From the NCBI GenBank assembly GCA_033239525.1, contig BSYO01000014.1, positions 7,978,536 to 8,042,535 on the forward strand: a DNA stretch of 64,000 nucleotides, read 5' to 3'. This document shows, piece after piece, positions 43,486 to 53,907 of the stretch (positions are counted from its first letter, which is position 1; every line of letters starts with the position of its first letter). Made by a program: the position numbers and the translations under genes. The notes under the pieces were generated by a model. That model ran no database searches, was not told where the DNA came from, and saw nothing but the letters and a program-made list of their open reading frames with translations. This DNA comes from Nepenthes gracilis. Lineage: Eukaryota; Streptophyta; Magnoliopsida; Caryophyllales; Nepenthaceae.

Positions 43486-45955
43486 TGTGACGGACCGGAT
43501 TATTTTTCCAATAAATAACCTCCGTCAATGGTAACAGAAACTAAAGTCCATAATTAACCTATGGACTCTACAGAAATTCCGACAGAGTTTCCTCTACAAC
43601 TGGACGAAAAACCAAAAATACCACCTGTTCAAAAACATCCTGTACAAGCACACATCTAATCAGATGCTTAACAGAAAGCCTATAACACAACCCACAGGAT
43701 CACAACATCTATCATATCATCCGTGGCTCCAATACAGTACTCCTATCCACCGTGTTAGATCTAGAGAGATGCCATCTAAAATGAAACAAAGCTCAAAATA
43801 TCAATACAAACGCGGAAGCATACTATATCATCAAAATCTGCAGAAGCATAACAAAACCATAAAAATAACAACGGGTCACATCCATCCATGAGTGGCTGCT
43901 ACATTTCATTACAACAATAGGACCAAATCTTCAAAGCACTTGACGTCCAGCTAATCTCTTCAAGTAAGTCATTCTCCTTACTCTAACTATCAGGCGCCGG
44001 CTAAGTGTTTTCATTTGGAAGGAAAGCAACAAACAGCAAGAGTGAGCTTACAGCTCAGCAAGTATAATCATAAACACATCTCATAGGCATATACAAGAAC
44101 TGGAACGGGGGAGGATACAAGGAATTTCCACAAACATGAATCAGGAGAAAAAAACAAGAAACATCTTGAATCACTGGATTCACACGGTTCTCACGTTTAC
44201 ATCGATTGGACATTATTCATTTTCATTATTACATCATCTTTGTGGACCCAGGCTAGCAGGCCGTACTAGCCAACGATGCAAGAGAATGAGAACAGGAATG
44301 TGTTCGCTACACAATCTAAAGTCACGGCTGCATTTTAGGTGGCAGCACTCAACCCCTGGTTGCATCCATGCAACAATCAACGAACAACTACATCTCACTA
44401 TGTAGTGTTCAACCGACACGCCCCACACCCCCGGGGACCAGGGCAATCTTCGTTCTTCTATAATAGTTTCCTAAAGCGTACCACAGACATCACCCGCTCC
44501 CACGAGCGGTCAGAATATGTGGCCAAGTATTCCTCGGGTTCACACCGCGATGGACATGGTATGCTAAAGAATACTACCCCTATGAATCATGGTCCTAGTT
44601 TTAAGGTTAGTTCCACACTTGGAGAGGAAAATTCACATTTGCCACACACATTCACAACTCGAAAAATCTCATTCCCATCACATACATCTCCAACCGGGAG
44701 ATCATATCATCATAAAGCACAATGTGGATTCCCTTCCATTCACTGGCTCGGTTCACAACCTTTTGTGGGACTCAATTCCCTTACTTACAATGAATCATTC
44801 CAAGTTCAGGAAAGATTAGATTCCTTACCTTCGATGATCCCATACTCACTTTGAAACCTCTAGGACTCATTCCCTTGCTTCCAGCACATGGATACATATT
44901 TCGGAGCTTACATTTACGTTTAAACAGTTAAACGTTACTTCAATAATAATTATAGGCATAACAGATACATTTCTCATTTCATTTCGGGTGAACACATTTT
45001 TGAACACCCGGACGCTGTGAACGATTTGATTCTTGTGGGATCGGACGTCCGGTGGACATGTACGCACAATTAGTACACGATGATTCATATTTGAGCTCAA
45101 TTTAACATAACGCGGTGATGAAAGCATGCAACTTCCCATTCATTTTCGGATAAGGAATCATAGAGGACTTTTAAGTCTCCCGGATGTCACGAATGGGTCA
45201 AATCTTGCGAAAACCGACATCCGGTTGAGAGATACATACAATTGGGATACAGGGACTCATATTTTAGAGTCACTTCAACATTTTACGAGGGTAACAACAT
45301 GCAATTTCCACCATGGGTCTCGGGTGAACAGTGTCAGGGCCAATTTAGAGGGCCCAGACACAGTGAAGGGGTCGAGACGTGCGAAATCGAACCCGCGGCC
45401 GACATATATGCATCATTAGGACGTGGAGATTCACATTTTGAGGTCAATTTCATGATTCACGGATGAGAAACGAAAAGTCCCCAATTTTGTGGGTTAGGGT
45501 TTCGGCGAAACCAAACCGAGTGGATCGAACATGATTTGAACAACTAACTACATATTCCTTGGTCATTACTCATGGGTTTCATTATTCTAACGTTCACGGA
45601 GGGTATCGACACAAAATACCCAACAAAATCAAGCAAAACAACGAAAGAGAACAAGAAGTGAGTATGAGAACACTTGCCTCGATGGGTGCTTTCACCTTTA
45701 TAACTAGCTCTCGGACGAATTTGGACTCCCGGCCTCGATCTCCTCCTTTCTCTCACTAGGATCGGTGCTCTCTCTCTCTAAAAACCCTAAACTGTGAGAA
45801 AATGACGAGGAGAAGGCAGGGCGCGACTTTTTTATTGCGCCACCGCTCGAGCGCGACTCGAGCGGGCAGCGAGCGGCCGCGGTGCTAGCTTTCCCCCCTC
45901 GAGCACGGCTCGAGCGGCCAGCAGGCGGGGCCGGTTCTGATTTTTTCGCTCGAGC
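43486..45955 (-). mobile_element. LTR A2, truncated family A LTR
   Basis: Begins TGTGACGG on the plus strand and matches the reverse complement of solo LTR A1 (6518-9309) in order, including the TATA context 'ctagttataaag' on the minus strand (about 45697-45712). The first 450 bp or so of U3 (right end) are absent. The sequence stops at about 45955 against the RT start of another element. Inserted next to Tat-2 RNase H (5-mer ATTGA on its left). It contains diverged copies of the 175-bp repeat at about 45190-45480 and several 'gctcgagcg' motifs near 45846-45955. Confidence 0.82.
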
Positions 45956-46622
45956 GGAGGCAATCCAATAAAGATCTCAAACTCAATCTCTCGATGCGGA
46001 GGCAATCCAGGTAACTCCTCAGGAAATATATCCTCAAAATTGTGGGCGACTAGGAGATCTTTAGCCAGCACCTTATGACTCCCAGTGGTGTAGACATAAG
46101 TCAAATAAGTTTTACTACCGCTTCTCACTAGATGTTTGGCATGTAAGGTTGAGATCAACACAGGCATCTCTTTCTTCCTAATGCCTCGGAAAAAGGTTTC
46201 CATCCCAGGGATATTAAAATAAACCCTCTTTATAAAGAAATCAATGGTGGTATGGTTTTTAGCTAGCCAATCCATCCCCAAAATCATGTCAAAATCTCCC
46301 ATATTTAGTAACACCAAATCCACAATTAAACATTGCCCATCTACTTTCATTATGCAGGATATACAATATCAGCAATTACAGGGAATCCAGTAGGGGTACA
46401 CACAGACAATTCATAATCCAATATGTAAGGGGATATGGCAATAAGGCATGCAAATCGTGGAGAAACAAAAGAGTGGGTAGATCCTGAGTCAAATAAGATA
46501 AATACAAGAATTTCACAAATAGAAAGAGTACCTTCCACAATATTTGGTGATATTTTCGGTTCTTGAATAGTTACTGCGAAGGCCTTAGCCGGAATAGTAG
46601 GCTTTTTCCCCTTTAGTCTCAA
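45956..46622 (-). pseudogene. Chromoviral protease and start of reverse transcriptase
   Basis: 46350-46622 carries the aspartic protease site ILFDSGSTHSFVSPRFA (RVP_2 type, D-S-G intact). A frame change at about 46350 leads into 45956-46350 with LVLLNMGDFDMILGMDWLAKNH and the RT entry motif FEDIFPEELPGLPPHREIEFEI. The sequence then ends abruptly, with a short duplicated stretch, against LTR A2. These motifs belong to chromovirus-type (Tekay/Del-like) Ty3/gypsy elements, unlike the Tat elements around them. The internal region belongs to LTR B1 on its right, whose primer site it adjoins. Confidence 0.85.
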
Positions 46623-47785
46623 GCAATCCTTGATCAGATTGCCTTACTGTCCACAATTGAAACAAGTTCCTATTATCCGGCAGCACACCTGCCCCTAATG
46701 CATCCTCCCATAGGTGGTGCAGTGCACAGTCAATGTCCTTGAATCAGTCATTGACTGAGCCGGCATAACACCCTTTCCTTTATCAGTCGTCCTTATCTTC
46801 TTGGATGATCCAAAAGATCCCCTAGCAGGTTTGATACTAACGCCTACCCGGCCAGCTGTCCTCTTTGCATAAAATTTTTCTATTTCCACTTCTTTTTCGT
46901 AAATGACTGCCCAGTCCAGTATATCAGTATACGTCTCAAACTTTAATGTGGACAGTTGGTTCCTGATATCATCCCGCAATCCTTGCCGAAACTTCTTCGC
47001 CTTTCTTAATTCGTCTTCTACATAATAAGGTGAAAATCAGGACAGCTCGGTGAATTTAGCATTGTACTCAGTTATCGAAATACTCCCTTGCCTTAATCTC
47101 ATGAATTTCATCTCCTTTTGATCCCGGAGATTGGATGAAAATTATTTCTCCAGAAAAGCTTCCTCGAATATATCTTAAGTGATTATCTTGTCGAGCACTC
47201 CTAGTGCCCTCTTCCTCATACCCCACCAACTGTTCGCTTCACCCTCTAACTTATATATGGCGAAGGTGGCCTTCTCCTGGTCCGTACACCCAATTACTAC
47301 AAATATTTTCTTCATCCTCTTTAGCAATACATTAGCTTTCGTAAGATCTGGCTTCCCTAAAAAGCTCGGTGCTCACTCCACCGTGAACCGATCATACGTG
47401 GTTGGAGCCAAGATGGCTGGAGCCAAGATGGCTGGAGCTGGCTCAGGCGTAGGGACCAAAGCCATATGCCTATGCTCGAAGACTCTACTACGTTGGTCAT
47501 TCTTTTCAATAAGTCTATATAGGCAACCTCCCAATCATGGGGGTATTACAGCCATCCCTTCTTTCTCTCCCACTAGCCATCCTAAAATCAAGATAGGCAC
47601 GATATTATATTCCCAGGGAAAAAAATCCATCAGCTCATTAAAATTGAACCTAGCCTAGGATCAAAGCTTCTTTAGGACTCTAGTCGCCTAAGTTGCCCGG
47701 GCCTACTTCTTACGACAATTCAGTACGAAGATTCAAACCTATGCTCCGCATTTTCGATCGATCAATTCCTAAGGTATCTCATCTC
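46623..47785 (-). pseudogene. Chromoviral gag
   Basis: The minus strand carries a retrotransposon gag domain in pieces: a WEE-like block (DIFEEAFLEK near 47160), RDQKEMKFMRLRQGSISITEYNAKF near 47080-47110, then an open end at 46695-46979 (DDIRNQLSTLKFETYTDIL, basic linker). The zinc knuckle near 46630-46665 reads CFNCGQ, stop, GNLIKDC, so its histidine has become asparagine. Several stops and shifts are present. It lies directly after the primer site of LTR B1. Confidence 0.78.
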
Positions 47786-47797
47786 ACTAATACCAAT
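47786..47797 (-). other. Primer-binding site of the LTR B element
   Basis: The minus strand reads ATTGGTATTAGTGAG right after the LTR end ...CCATCACA, close to the initiator-tRNA-Met site TGGTATCAGAGC. It shows that B1 is the 5' LTR and that the chromoviral gag to its left belongs to it. Confidence 0.75.
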
Positions 47798-48503
47798 TGT
47801 GATGGAATGTATTTTTTTTTTTGCGTTCTGCCAGTACCTCCTGGAATTGACAACAAGGTTTTGGTGATTTGGTCCGAGTCGGTCATGCCTCCCAATCACA
47901 AGATCATAGATGCCATCTAAGACCCATACACGATATCCATAAAATGTGTAGCGGAAGCCAATCTAATGACCTACCGAAGCATTCACATTCATACCCATAA
48001 AACTCATTTATGCATACATAGTCATAAAAGTCCAATTACAAAAATTCATATATTTCAATCGGATCATTACAACAAAACTACTTCTTCCGTGGTAATTCCA
48101 AAATATGCTTCCGAGTCCCTAGAATTATTTAGACGGAGCTCTAGTCATTCCATCTCGTCAGGCACGAGCTCTATAGTTTCATCTGGAGGGAAAAAAATAA
48201 AAAATAGTGAGCCGAAACTCAAGAAGGTATATGCAGATTTTTCGTAAAGCGTTTATGCTGTAAGGTGATACGGATACATATGCAACATGAATATTGTAAA
48301 GTAACAGTTGATAGAATCATGGCAGATACATAATGCAAAAGTAATTAGGAAAGTCAGAGCAGTCAATTCTGGAAATCAGGATAGAAAACAGAGTCAGTCT
48401 TATTATAGAAATTTCTCTCTCTTTTTATTTGTAAAGGACATCGCTAGCGGAGGGGGCAATAATCGAGGATAGATTGTACACATCTCCTCACAATCATGGC
48501 AAT

Positions 48504-48610
48504 ACCCCCTTGTACAAAGCCCCGTGGATGGCTCTCATTTCCTCCTTGTACAAAGCCCCGAGGACAGCTCTCATTTCCTCCTTGTAGAAAGCCACGAGGA
48601 CAGTTCCCTT
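48504..48610 (+). repeat. 36-bp tandem repeat, three units, in LTR B1
   Basis: Units of the form 'cctccttgtacaaagc' plus 'cccgaggacagctctcattt', 36 bp apart, decaying in the third unit. It gives a false 12-residue repeat protein on the plus strand. Confidence 0.8.
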
Positions 48611-49353
48611 TCGTTATCCTCGATTACCACCATAATGTTCTAAGGCATGCCGGAGAACTTTATCTCCCAGTATTAAAGTCCAATCTTATTTATCTTGTCA
48701 TAAGGTTGGTTCACTTTTCTTTAGTTCAAATTCCGGAAGGGTACAAAACTTTCGGTTGTCATATTACAAAGCCGATTTTAAATTTATTTTTCTCATTTCG
48801 GTCAAGTATAAAGACTTTTAGTTAACATGAAGCCGATTTTAAATCCATAAATCTCATTCTGGTCGAAAATTCTTTATTATAACATCATGACTCAAAGTTG
48901 GTTTACTTCTCCATTTTTATACTATTCAAGTTCAATCATAAGTTGAGTAGAAAGCGGAAAGCAGAAAGTAGATGGCATGAATTAACCATGAAATCAAAAT
49001 CATATTTTCAGTCTGATTGTACAGCAAGCATGATATTGGAGATATAGCTTATCAAGCAGTAATTAAAACGGTAAGTCTAATATACTATGTGTTGAAGCAC
49101 TTAAATCTGAAGAGAACCCTTGCAATTTTTCTTAAAGTCGCGACTTGAAAATAGAAGTATACTTATAATCTGAATTTAAAAAAGGGGAGTACACTTGCCT
49201 TAGAAATATTCCTAAAATCTGGGTTTAAAAAGGAAAGGTACACTTGCATTACTGTTAACCACCCACTCCAACTGACTTGAAGTTTTTTCTCCTTCTTCAC
49301 TCCTTATCCTTCTTCCTCGCCAGAAATTTCACACCCATCTCTCAATTGGAGCT

Positions 49354-49365
49354 CAGTATATAAAG
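49354..49365 (-). promoter_or_regulatory. TATA-like element of LTR B1
   Basis: The minus strand reads CTTTATATACTGAG about 670 bp inside the LTR, aligned with CTATAAATACTGG of LTR B2. Confidence 0.5.
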
Positions 49366-49579
49366 ATGAGAGATTAGGTGGAGTAAGTGGGGTGGGTTAC
49401 TTAGTACTTCCCTTCAGGGGTTAGGTGGGAGTGAGTGGAGTAAGTTACCTACTTGGTACTTTTATCTAGAAAGTCAACGGGGTAGTTCACTTGCTCTGAT
49501 TAGATTTGGATCTAGTTAGGATCTAACCGTCGAAACAACAAAGTTAGCTATTGCCTTTAGTTTGCCCTTAATTTATCCT

Positions 49580-49925
49580 GGTCAAAATTTCTGAATCCAG
49601 TAGTCAATTCTAGCTAATCAACATTTTTTTCAAAATCGGCCAACTTTTCTATTGGTCAACTTTTTCAGTCAACGCTTCTTACTCTAATCCGGCCAACTTT
49701 TACTCAGAGCCGGTCAACATTTCTTTTCTCTTATTCAAGGTCGGTCAACATTTTTAAAAATCGGTCAACCCTTCGGTCAACCTTTTGGTCAACATCTTGA
49801 TGCCGTTCAACGTCTTGACGCTGGCAACATCTCGACGCCGGTCAATATTTTGACGCCGGTCAACATCATGACACCGGTCAACATCTTGACGATGGTCAAT
49901 ATCTCGACGCCGGTCAAAATTTTGA
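49580..49925 (-). promoter_or_regulatory. W-box array in U3 of LTR B1, with 18-bp tandem units
   Basis: Twelve exact GGTCAA motifs (TTGACC on the transcribed strand) between 49580 and 49917. At 49783-49925 they form eight units of 18 bp (one of 17) of the form CGCCGGTCAACATCTTGA. The array lies about 220-560 bp upstream of the TATA-like site. TTGAC is the core recognised by plant WRKY factors; whether these copies are bound is inference. Confidence 0.8.
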
Positions 49926-50031
49926 TTACCATTAGTTCCGGTCTTCCAGTGGTGTAAGGCCACTCCGGTTTTTAAGTAGCAATATTTTACTTTAATTTGA
50001 AACTTCTTTGATTTTGGGATCTCACATGACA

Positions 50032-50513
50032 GCTCTGAACACTGCTAGGCACGGCCCGCCTAGTACAGCATTGTACATTGAGGGTAGGTTAACGACTAAG
50101 AAGGTGAGCGTATGACTCGTCATCCTAGGGTACGTGCCCAGGGTAACCTCCAACTGTATCGTTTCTTGGACGGCCATAGGTTCGTTGTCAAGGCCGTACA
50201 GTGGCCATTTGGCAAGTTTTAACTTATTCTTTTTAAGTCCAAGTTTTAAGAAAGTATCGAGATTAAGTAAATCCTTGGAGTTTCCATTATTAATGAAAAC
50301 TCGTTTTAGTTGGTAGTCCATGGTACCGTCTAAAACAAGCACAGATATAATAAGGGGATCAATGTGTGAAAAAATTACATGGTTCATGTCACTATCACTA
50401 AAGCCAATGACATTTTCTTCCATTCTCTTATTCTTCGTCCCAACTTGCCATTCATTGTGATTCGCTTGGGTCTTGACTGGCCTGATCGTGATCATGTTGA
50501 CCACGCCAGCCAC
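50032..50513 (-). pseudogene. Tat-2 protease region, interrupted by LTR B1
   Basis: Open frame collinear with Tat-1 9969-10358 (IGFSDSDMNHVIFSHIDP, LDGTMDYQLKRVFINNG, LGLKKNKLK, QLEVTLG and FLVVNLPS). The active-site aspartate of IDNG is asparagine here (INNG), so it could not cut. It stops at AVFRAV, exactly where LTR B1 begins. Confidence 0.75.
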
Positions 50514-50559
50514 AACCCAGTTCTATAGTTGGGACGGATCTAGTCCTTTCCCGCCTGAG

Positions 50560-52081
50560 GTGCTGAAACTTTGGCCAAGGTTCCTGACAAACCTGGTGAG
50601 ATGGCCTCTCTAGTTGAGCTCCTTAATCTCTCGCTAGAGTGCCTTGCAGTCTTCTGTGATGTGTCCCGGAGATCGATGAAAATCGCAGTACTTAGGTTGA
50701 TTTTCTCCCTCCACATTCTTTAGTGGTTTTGGCCACCTGAGCAATTTTTCACTACGGATCTGCATGAGGACGTTGGCTTGTGTGTCATTGAGAGGAGTTA
50801 GGTTGATTAGCTTGTACTCCTTGTGGTCCACTGCTCTAGTCTTGTGCTACTTCTGACAGGGATTGTCACCTCCACCGTTCTTCTTCTTTCCCTTGGCTGG
50901 GAAAGAGCGAGGTTGGTCGGTTCTCTCAGGACGATTCAACTCGTTAGCCTCTTCGGCGGCTGCGTAGGCCCTGATGATAGACTCCACTTTCCAAAAAGTT
51001 TACGGGTTCTTGTGGGTAAGGTGCCAAAAGAAGTCTCAGTGCGTCAAGACAGAGATGAACCTGCCAAGTTTTATCTCCTCTGTGAGCCTGGGAATCTTCT
51101 GGCCTCCACTGCGAAGTGCTCCCGAAATTTTCTCGGGTTCTCTCCCAGTCTCTGTTAGATGCAGGAGAGATGCCATGGTTGCTTTTCTTCCTGGCAGTTG
51201 GAAGTGTACTGAGTCAAGAAGAGATTAGTGAGCTCACGAAAGTTACAGATTGAGTTTGTTGGGAGCGGTTGAACCAGACTTGGGCATTTTTCTTCAAAGT
51301 GAGAGAGAAGCACCGGTACATTACCGAATCCTCTAAGCCTTGGAGATTTAGATGGGTACAGAAGTGATCCAGGTGATCCATGGAATCAGTGCTCCCATCG
51401 TAAGAGTCCAATGATGGCATATTGAACTTGGCCGGCAATGGGCGATTCAAGATCTTAGCAGTGAAGGGAGATCTCTCTAGATCAGTGGTGTGTTCGTTGT
51501 TATCTTTGAACATGTGGTTCCAGATCTTCTCGACTTTTGCCTCCACTTGGGAGGCATTCCCAGATTTCTTGAAGGTGAGATAAGTACTCAACTCCATTCT
51601 TTTAGCAGTGCGACGTGTAGCTGGCCCACTACTGCCGCTGATGGATCGTTCGTTCTGGGAGGCTCTCTCCTGAGCCTGAAGCCTTGGCTCATCCCGAGTA
51701 TATCAGGGGTTCCTCCTTTCTGGACTCTCATCTGGAGTCCTGTGGCCCAAGTGCCTCTTAAGCTTGGGACGACTTTGGGCTTTGGAGGCCTCCGGAGCAT
51801 AAGAGTTGGCCAGTCTCATTGCTTTCTTGGCCAACTTCTTCTTTCTCTAGCCTCCTCTCCTGGAGGCCCTAGCAAGAGCTGATGAAGGCGGAGCCCCCTA
51901 CTTCTTCTTACCCTGGTGGGTGCAGAGCATCTAGAATATTTTGTTCAAATTGCTCATCTGCTCCGCCAAGCTTTGGAAGAATGGTGTGGGTGCCCCTTCG
52001 ATTATGTTACCAGCAAAGTGGTTCTGGTTAGAAAAGGCAGTATCTCTAGCGGGAACGCTAGTTTGGGCTCTTGTGTTCACC
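50560..52081 (-). pseudogene. Tat-2 gag
   Basis: The start region reads MVNTRAQTSVP (near 52081), like Tat-1. 51214-51597 has KIWNHMFKDNNEHTTDLERSPF, PAKFNMPSLDSYDGSTD and CFSLTLKKNAQVWFNR (capsid core). 50634-50831 carries the nucleocapsid end LTPLNDTQANVLMQI and the knuckle-like YCDFHRSPGHITEDC. Stops and frame changes separate these pieces (for example stop codons near 51900-51960). Confidence 0.8.
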
Positions 52082-52156
52082 ATTCTGTTTGATGATACTA
52101 ACTTTGTAGAAAAAAAGTATTTGTGGAGATAAAAGTGGTTAGTTTTTCGTTAGCTT

Positions 52157-52174
52157 CCTACAGACGGTGCCAAT
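52157..52174 (-). other. Tat-2 primer-binding site
   Basis: The minus strand reads TTGGCACCGTCTGTAGG directly after the LTR. It resembles the TGGCGCCGT-type site of plant Ty3/gypsy elements primed by tRNA-Asp, with a few differences. The plus-strand element at 53818 has the same motif. Confidence 0.65.
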
Positions 52175-53154
52175 TATGCATCTTGGATCCAAATTTGAAC
52201 AAATTCGGGTCAAGTAGTCCGTCAGGATTCGGTTTTCATTTGCTGAGCTCTGGGTCCTACACACTACTACTTCAAATATGAGGTCAAGTAATGACAAAAT
52301 TTGATCTCATCGAAAATACTCTGATACTTAAGTCGAAAATCTTTCTCAGAGAATAGAAAGATGCTAGGGATGCAGATATAAATGCAGGGAGTGCTTGTAT
52401 GTTGGGGGTGCACATTTAGGAAGAGTGGCTTCATAGTTGCTCGTGAGGAGTTATTTCTCCAAGTATTGAGTTCGTAGGGAACTAGTAACAAAGAGAGAGC
52501 GCTAGGAGGTTCAAGAGAGTTAGAGAGCTTCTGAGAGCTTGAGCTTGCGTGAAGGGTTTTTGTGGGCATTTGAGAGCGCGATCGAAAGTGTCAGCTCCCA
52601 TGGCCTTTTATTGTCATGGTCACGGGATGCCTTTCATATGCAGAGGGGTTAGATGTTTGTGCTCTGTTTGGAATTGTTGCCTTTTTTGTACAGGCGTGAT
52701 CATCATTCCTGACTTGTAATGGTCAAAGGGGCTGATCTCCTTCCTTTTGCATTTTGTAACCATTAGGGTTTACAACAAACAGTGCGTAGATTCTGGCACC
52801 TTCCTTCAGAGATGTGTATTGATTTTGGAGGTGACCGTTACAGTGAAGTTTTCCTTCATAGAGATGCAGGAAATTAGGGTAAATAACTGTTGTGGCTCTG
52901 AGGTGAACACGTGCACCAATTGATGCTTGGACCGCGTATGTCTTAGGCCTCAGTCGATCTACTGGCTACCTCTCCATTCAACGCTTCCGTTGATCGTTAT
53001 AGGCATTAATGGGCCATCCTACTTTTGGGCATTTGCCAGCCCACTTGTTCTTTGTTCGGTCAATAAAGGCGTTAATCGTCTAGACAGAAATGGGTCGCCG
53101 AGGATTTCGGCCGTTTCCTCTTTGTGGGCCAACCTGTTATTGGCGTCCCCATCA
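52175..53154 (-). repeat. Tat-2 5' LTR (980 bp)
   Basis: Intact from TTATGCATC (decayed TGATGCATC) to CCCATCA and followed by the ATAAT duplication. It aligns with the split 3' LTR over its whole length with many differences, so the insertion is old. The minus-strand AATAAAA near 52607 replaces the TATAAAA seen in the 3' LTR. Confidence 0.9.
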
Positions 53155-53817
53155 ATAATAAAATTTAAGTTTGGTAGCATCATAGCCGATAAACGGTACA
53201 AAGTTTATTTGTAATATCATCCCTTTTTATTACCTATAAGATATTTAAGAAAGGGTTTTATCGTTCAATTGCCTTATCCATTTTCTCTTTTAATTCTTAT
53301 TTCTACATTGTCTAAAGTGATTTTAATTGGAGTGTCATAAAAGAAATCAAGGTGCAAGCTCAAAATATATGACATCTTATTTTATTTATTTTAAGTTATG
53401 GTGTGTAGAAGTTGAATCATAAGATTTATGAGCTCGATAATAAATTTCTCACATTAAATTTAAATTTATGGCACACATTAATTTACAAATACGCCCATTT
53501 CTTCTAAACAAATAGAGGAGGCAATTGCTAGAATAGTAAGTACATAGTTTTAACATTCTAAATACTTACAAATCTTAAAACTTTTGGAGCAAAGCTTTCC
53601 AATTCTCAACTTTATCTCTTTTTCATCATCATCTGTTTATCATATTTTCATTTCAAAGAAAGATTTTTGACTTGAATATCAGAGGATATTTTAGAGTGTA
53701 AGTTTCTCGTCTTCTGATATCTTATTAAGTGTTTTGATTTTCACTATTTGGATTTAATCATTCGAAGATTCAACCTGACTCTATTTGAACGACTATTCAA
53801 ATCCAAGGTATATTATT

Positions 53818-53835
53818 GGCACCGTCTATAAAAAC
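53818..53835 (+). other. Primer-binding-site motif of the gag-only element
   Basis: TTGGCACCGTCTATAA on the plus strand, the same motif as Tat-2 has on the minus strand, and about 90 bp before the gag start. Confidence 0.55.
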
Positions 53836-53907
53836 ATGGTTAAGCCATTTTTTCCTATTTGATCAAAATCACAACAATAAAAAAAACTTCCTCCTTTGTC
53901 AAAGCAA

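Larger units (their letters stand above)
47798..50026 (-). repeat. LTR B1: 5' LTR of the truncated chromoviral element
   Basis: 2.2 kb from TGTGATGG to GATCTCACA, homologous to solo LTR B2. It sits in the Tat-2 protease; the next bases (TGACA) start the interrupted protease sequence. On the minus strand U3 runs from 50026 to about 49357, where a TATATA motif lies. Its 3' LTR partner is missing: the left side of the element ends at 45956 against LTR A2. Confidence 0.87.
34619..53154 (-). mobile_element. Tat-2: Tat-type Ty3/gypsy element with ATAAT duplication and nested insertions
   Basis: Flanked by ATAAT at 34614-34618 and 53155-53159, which fixes both ends. On the minus strand: 5' LTR (52175-53154), primer site, gag, protease, [chimeric insertion 43486-50026 replacing RT], RNase H, integrase, spacer with the plus-strand antisense gene, purine tract, 3' LTR (34619-38571, split by solo LTR C). 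It is closely related to Tat-1 throughout. All coding parts are broken. Without the insertions the element would be roughly 9 kb, some of its own pol being lost. Confidence 0.9.

Noticed and set aside
44339..44854. 171-codon plus-strand ORF
   Set aside because: Inside LTR A2, with no counterpart open frame in LTR A1 and no recognisable domain.
49754..49963. Minus-strand ORF with repeated DRRRD/IDHRQD-like residues
   Set aside because: It is a by-product of the 18-bp tandem array in LTR B1 (period divisible by three), inside a non-coding U3.
43481..50031. Matching target-site duplication around the whole A2-B1 block
   Set aside because: The edge 5-mers are ATTGA and TGACA; they differ, so a single insertion is not supported.
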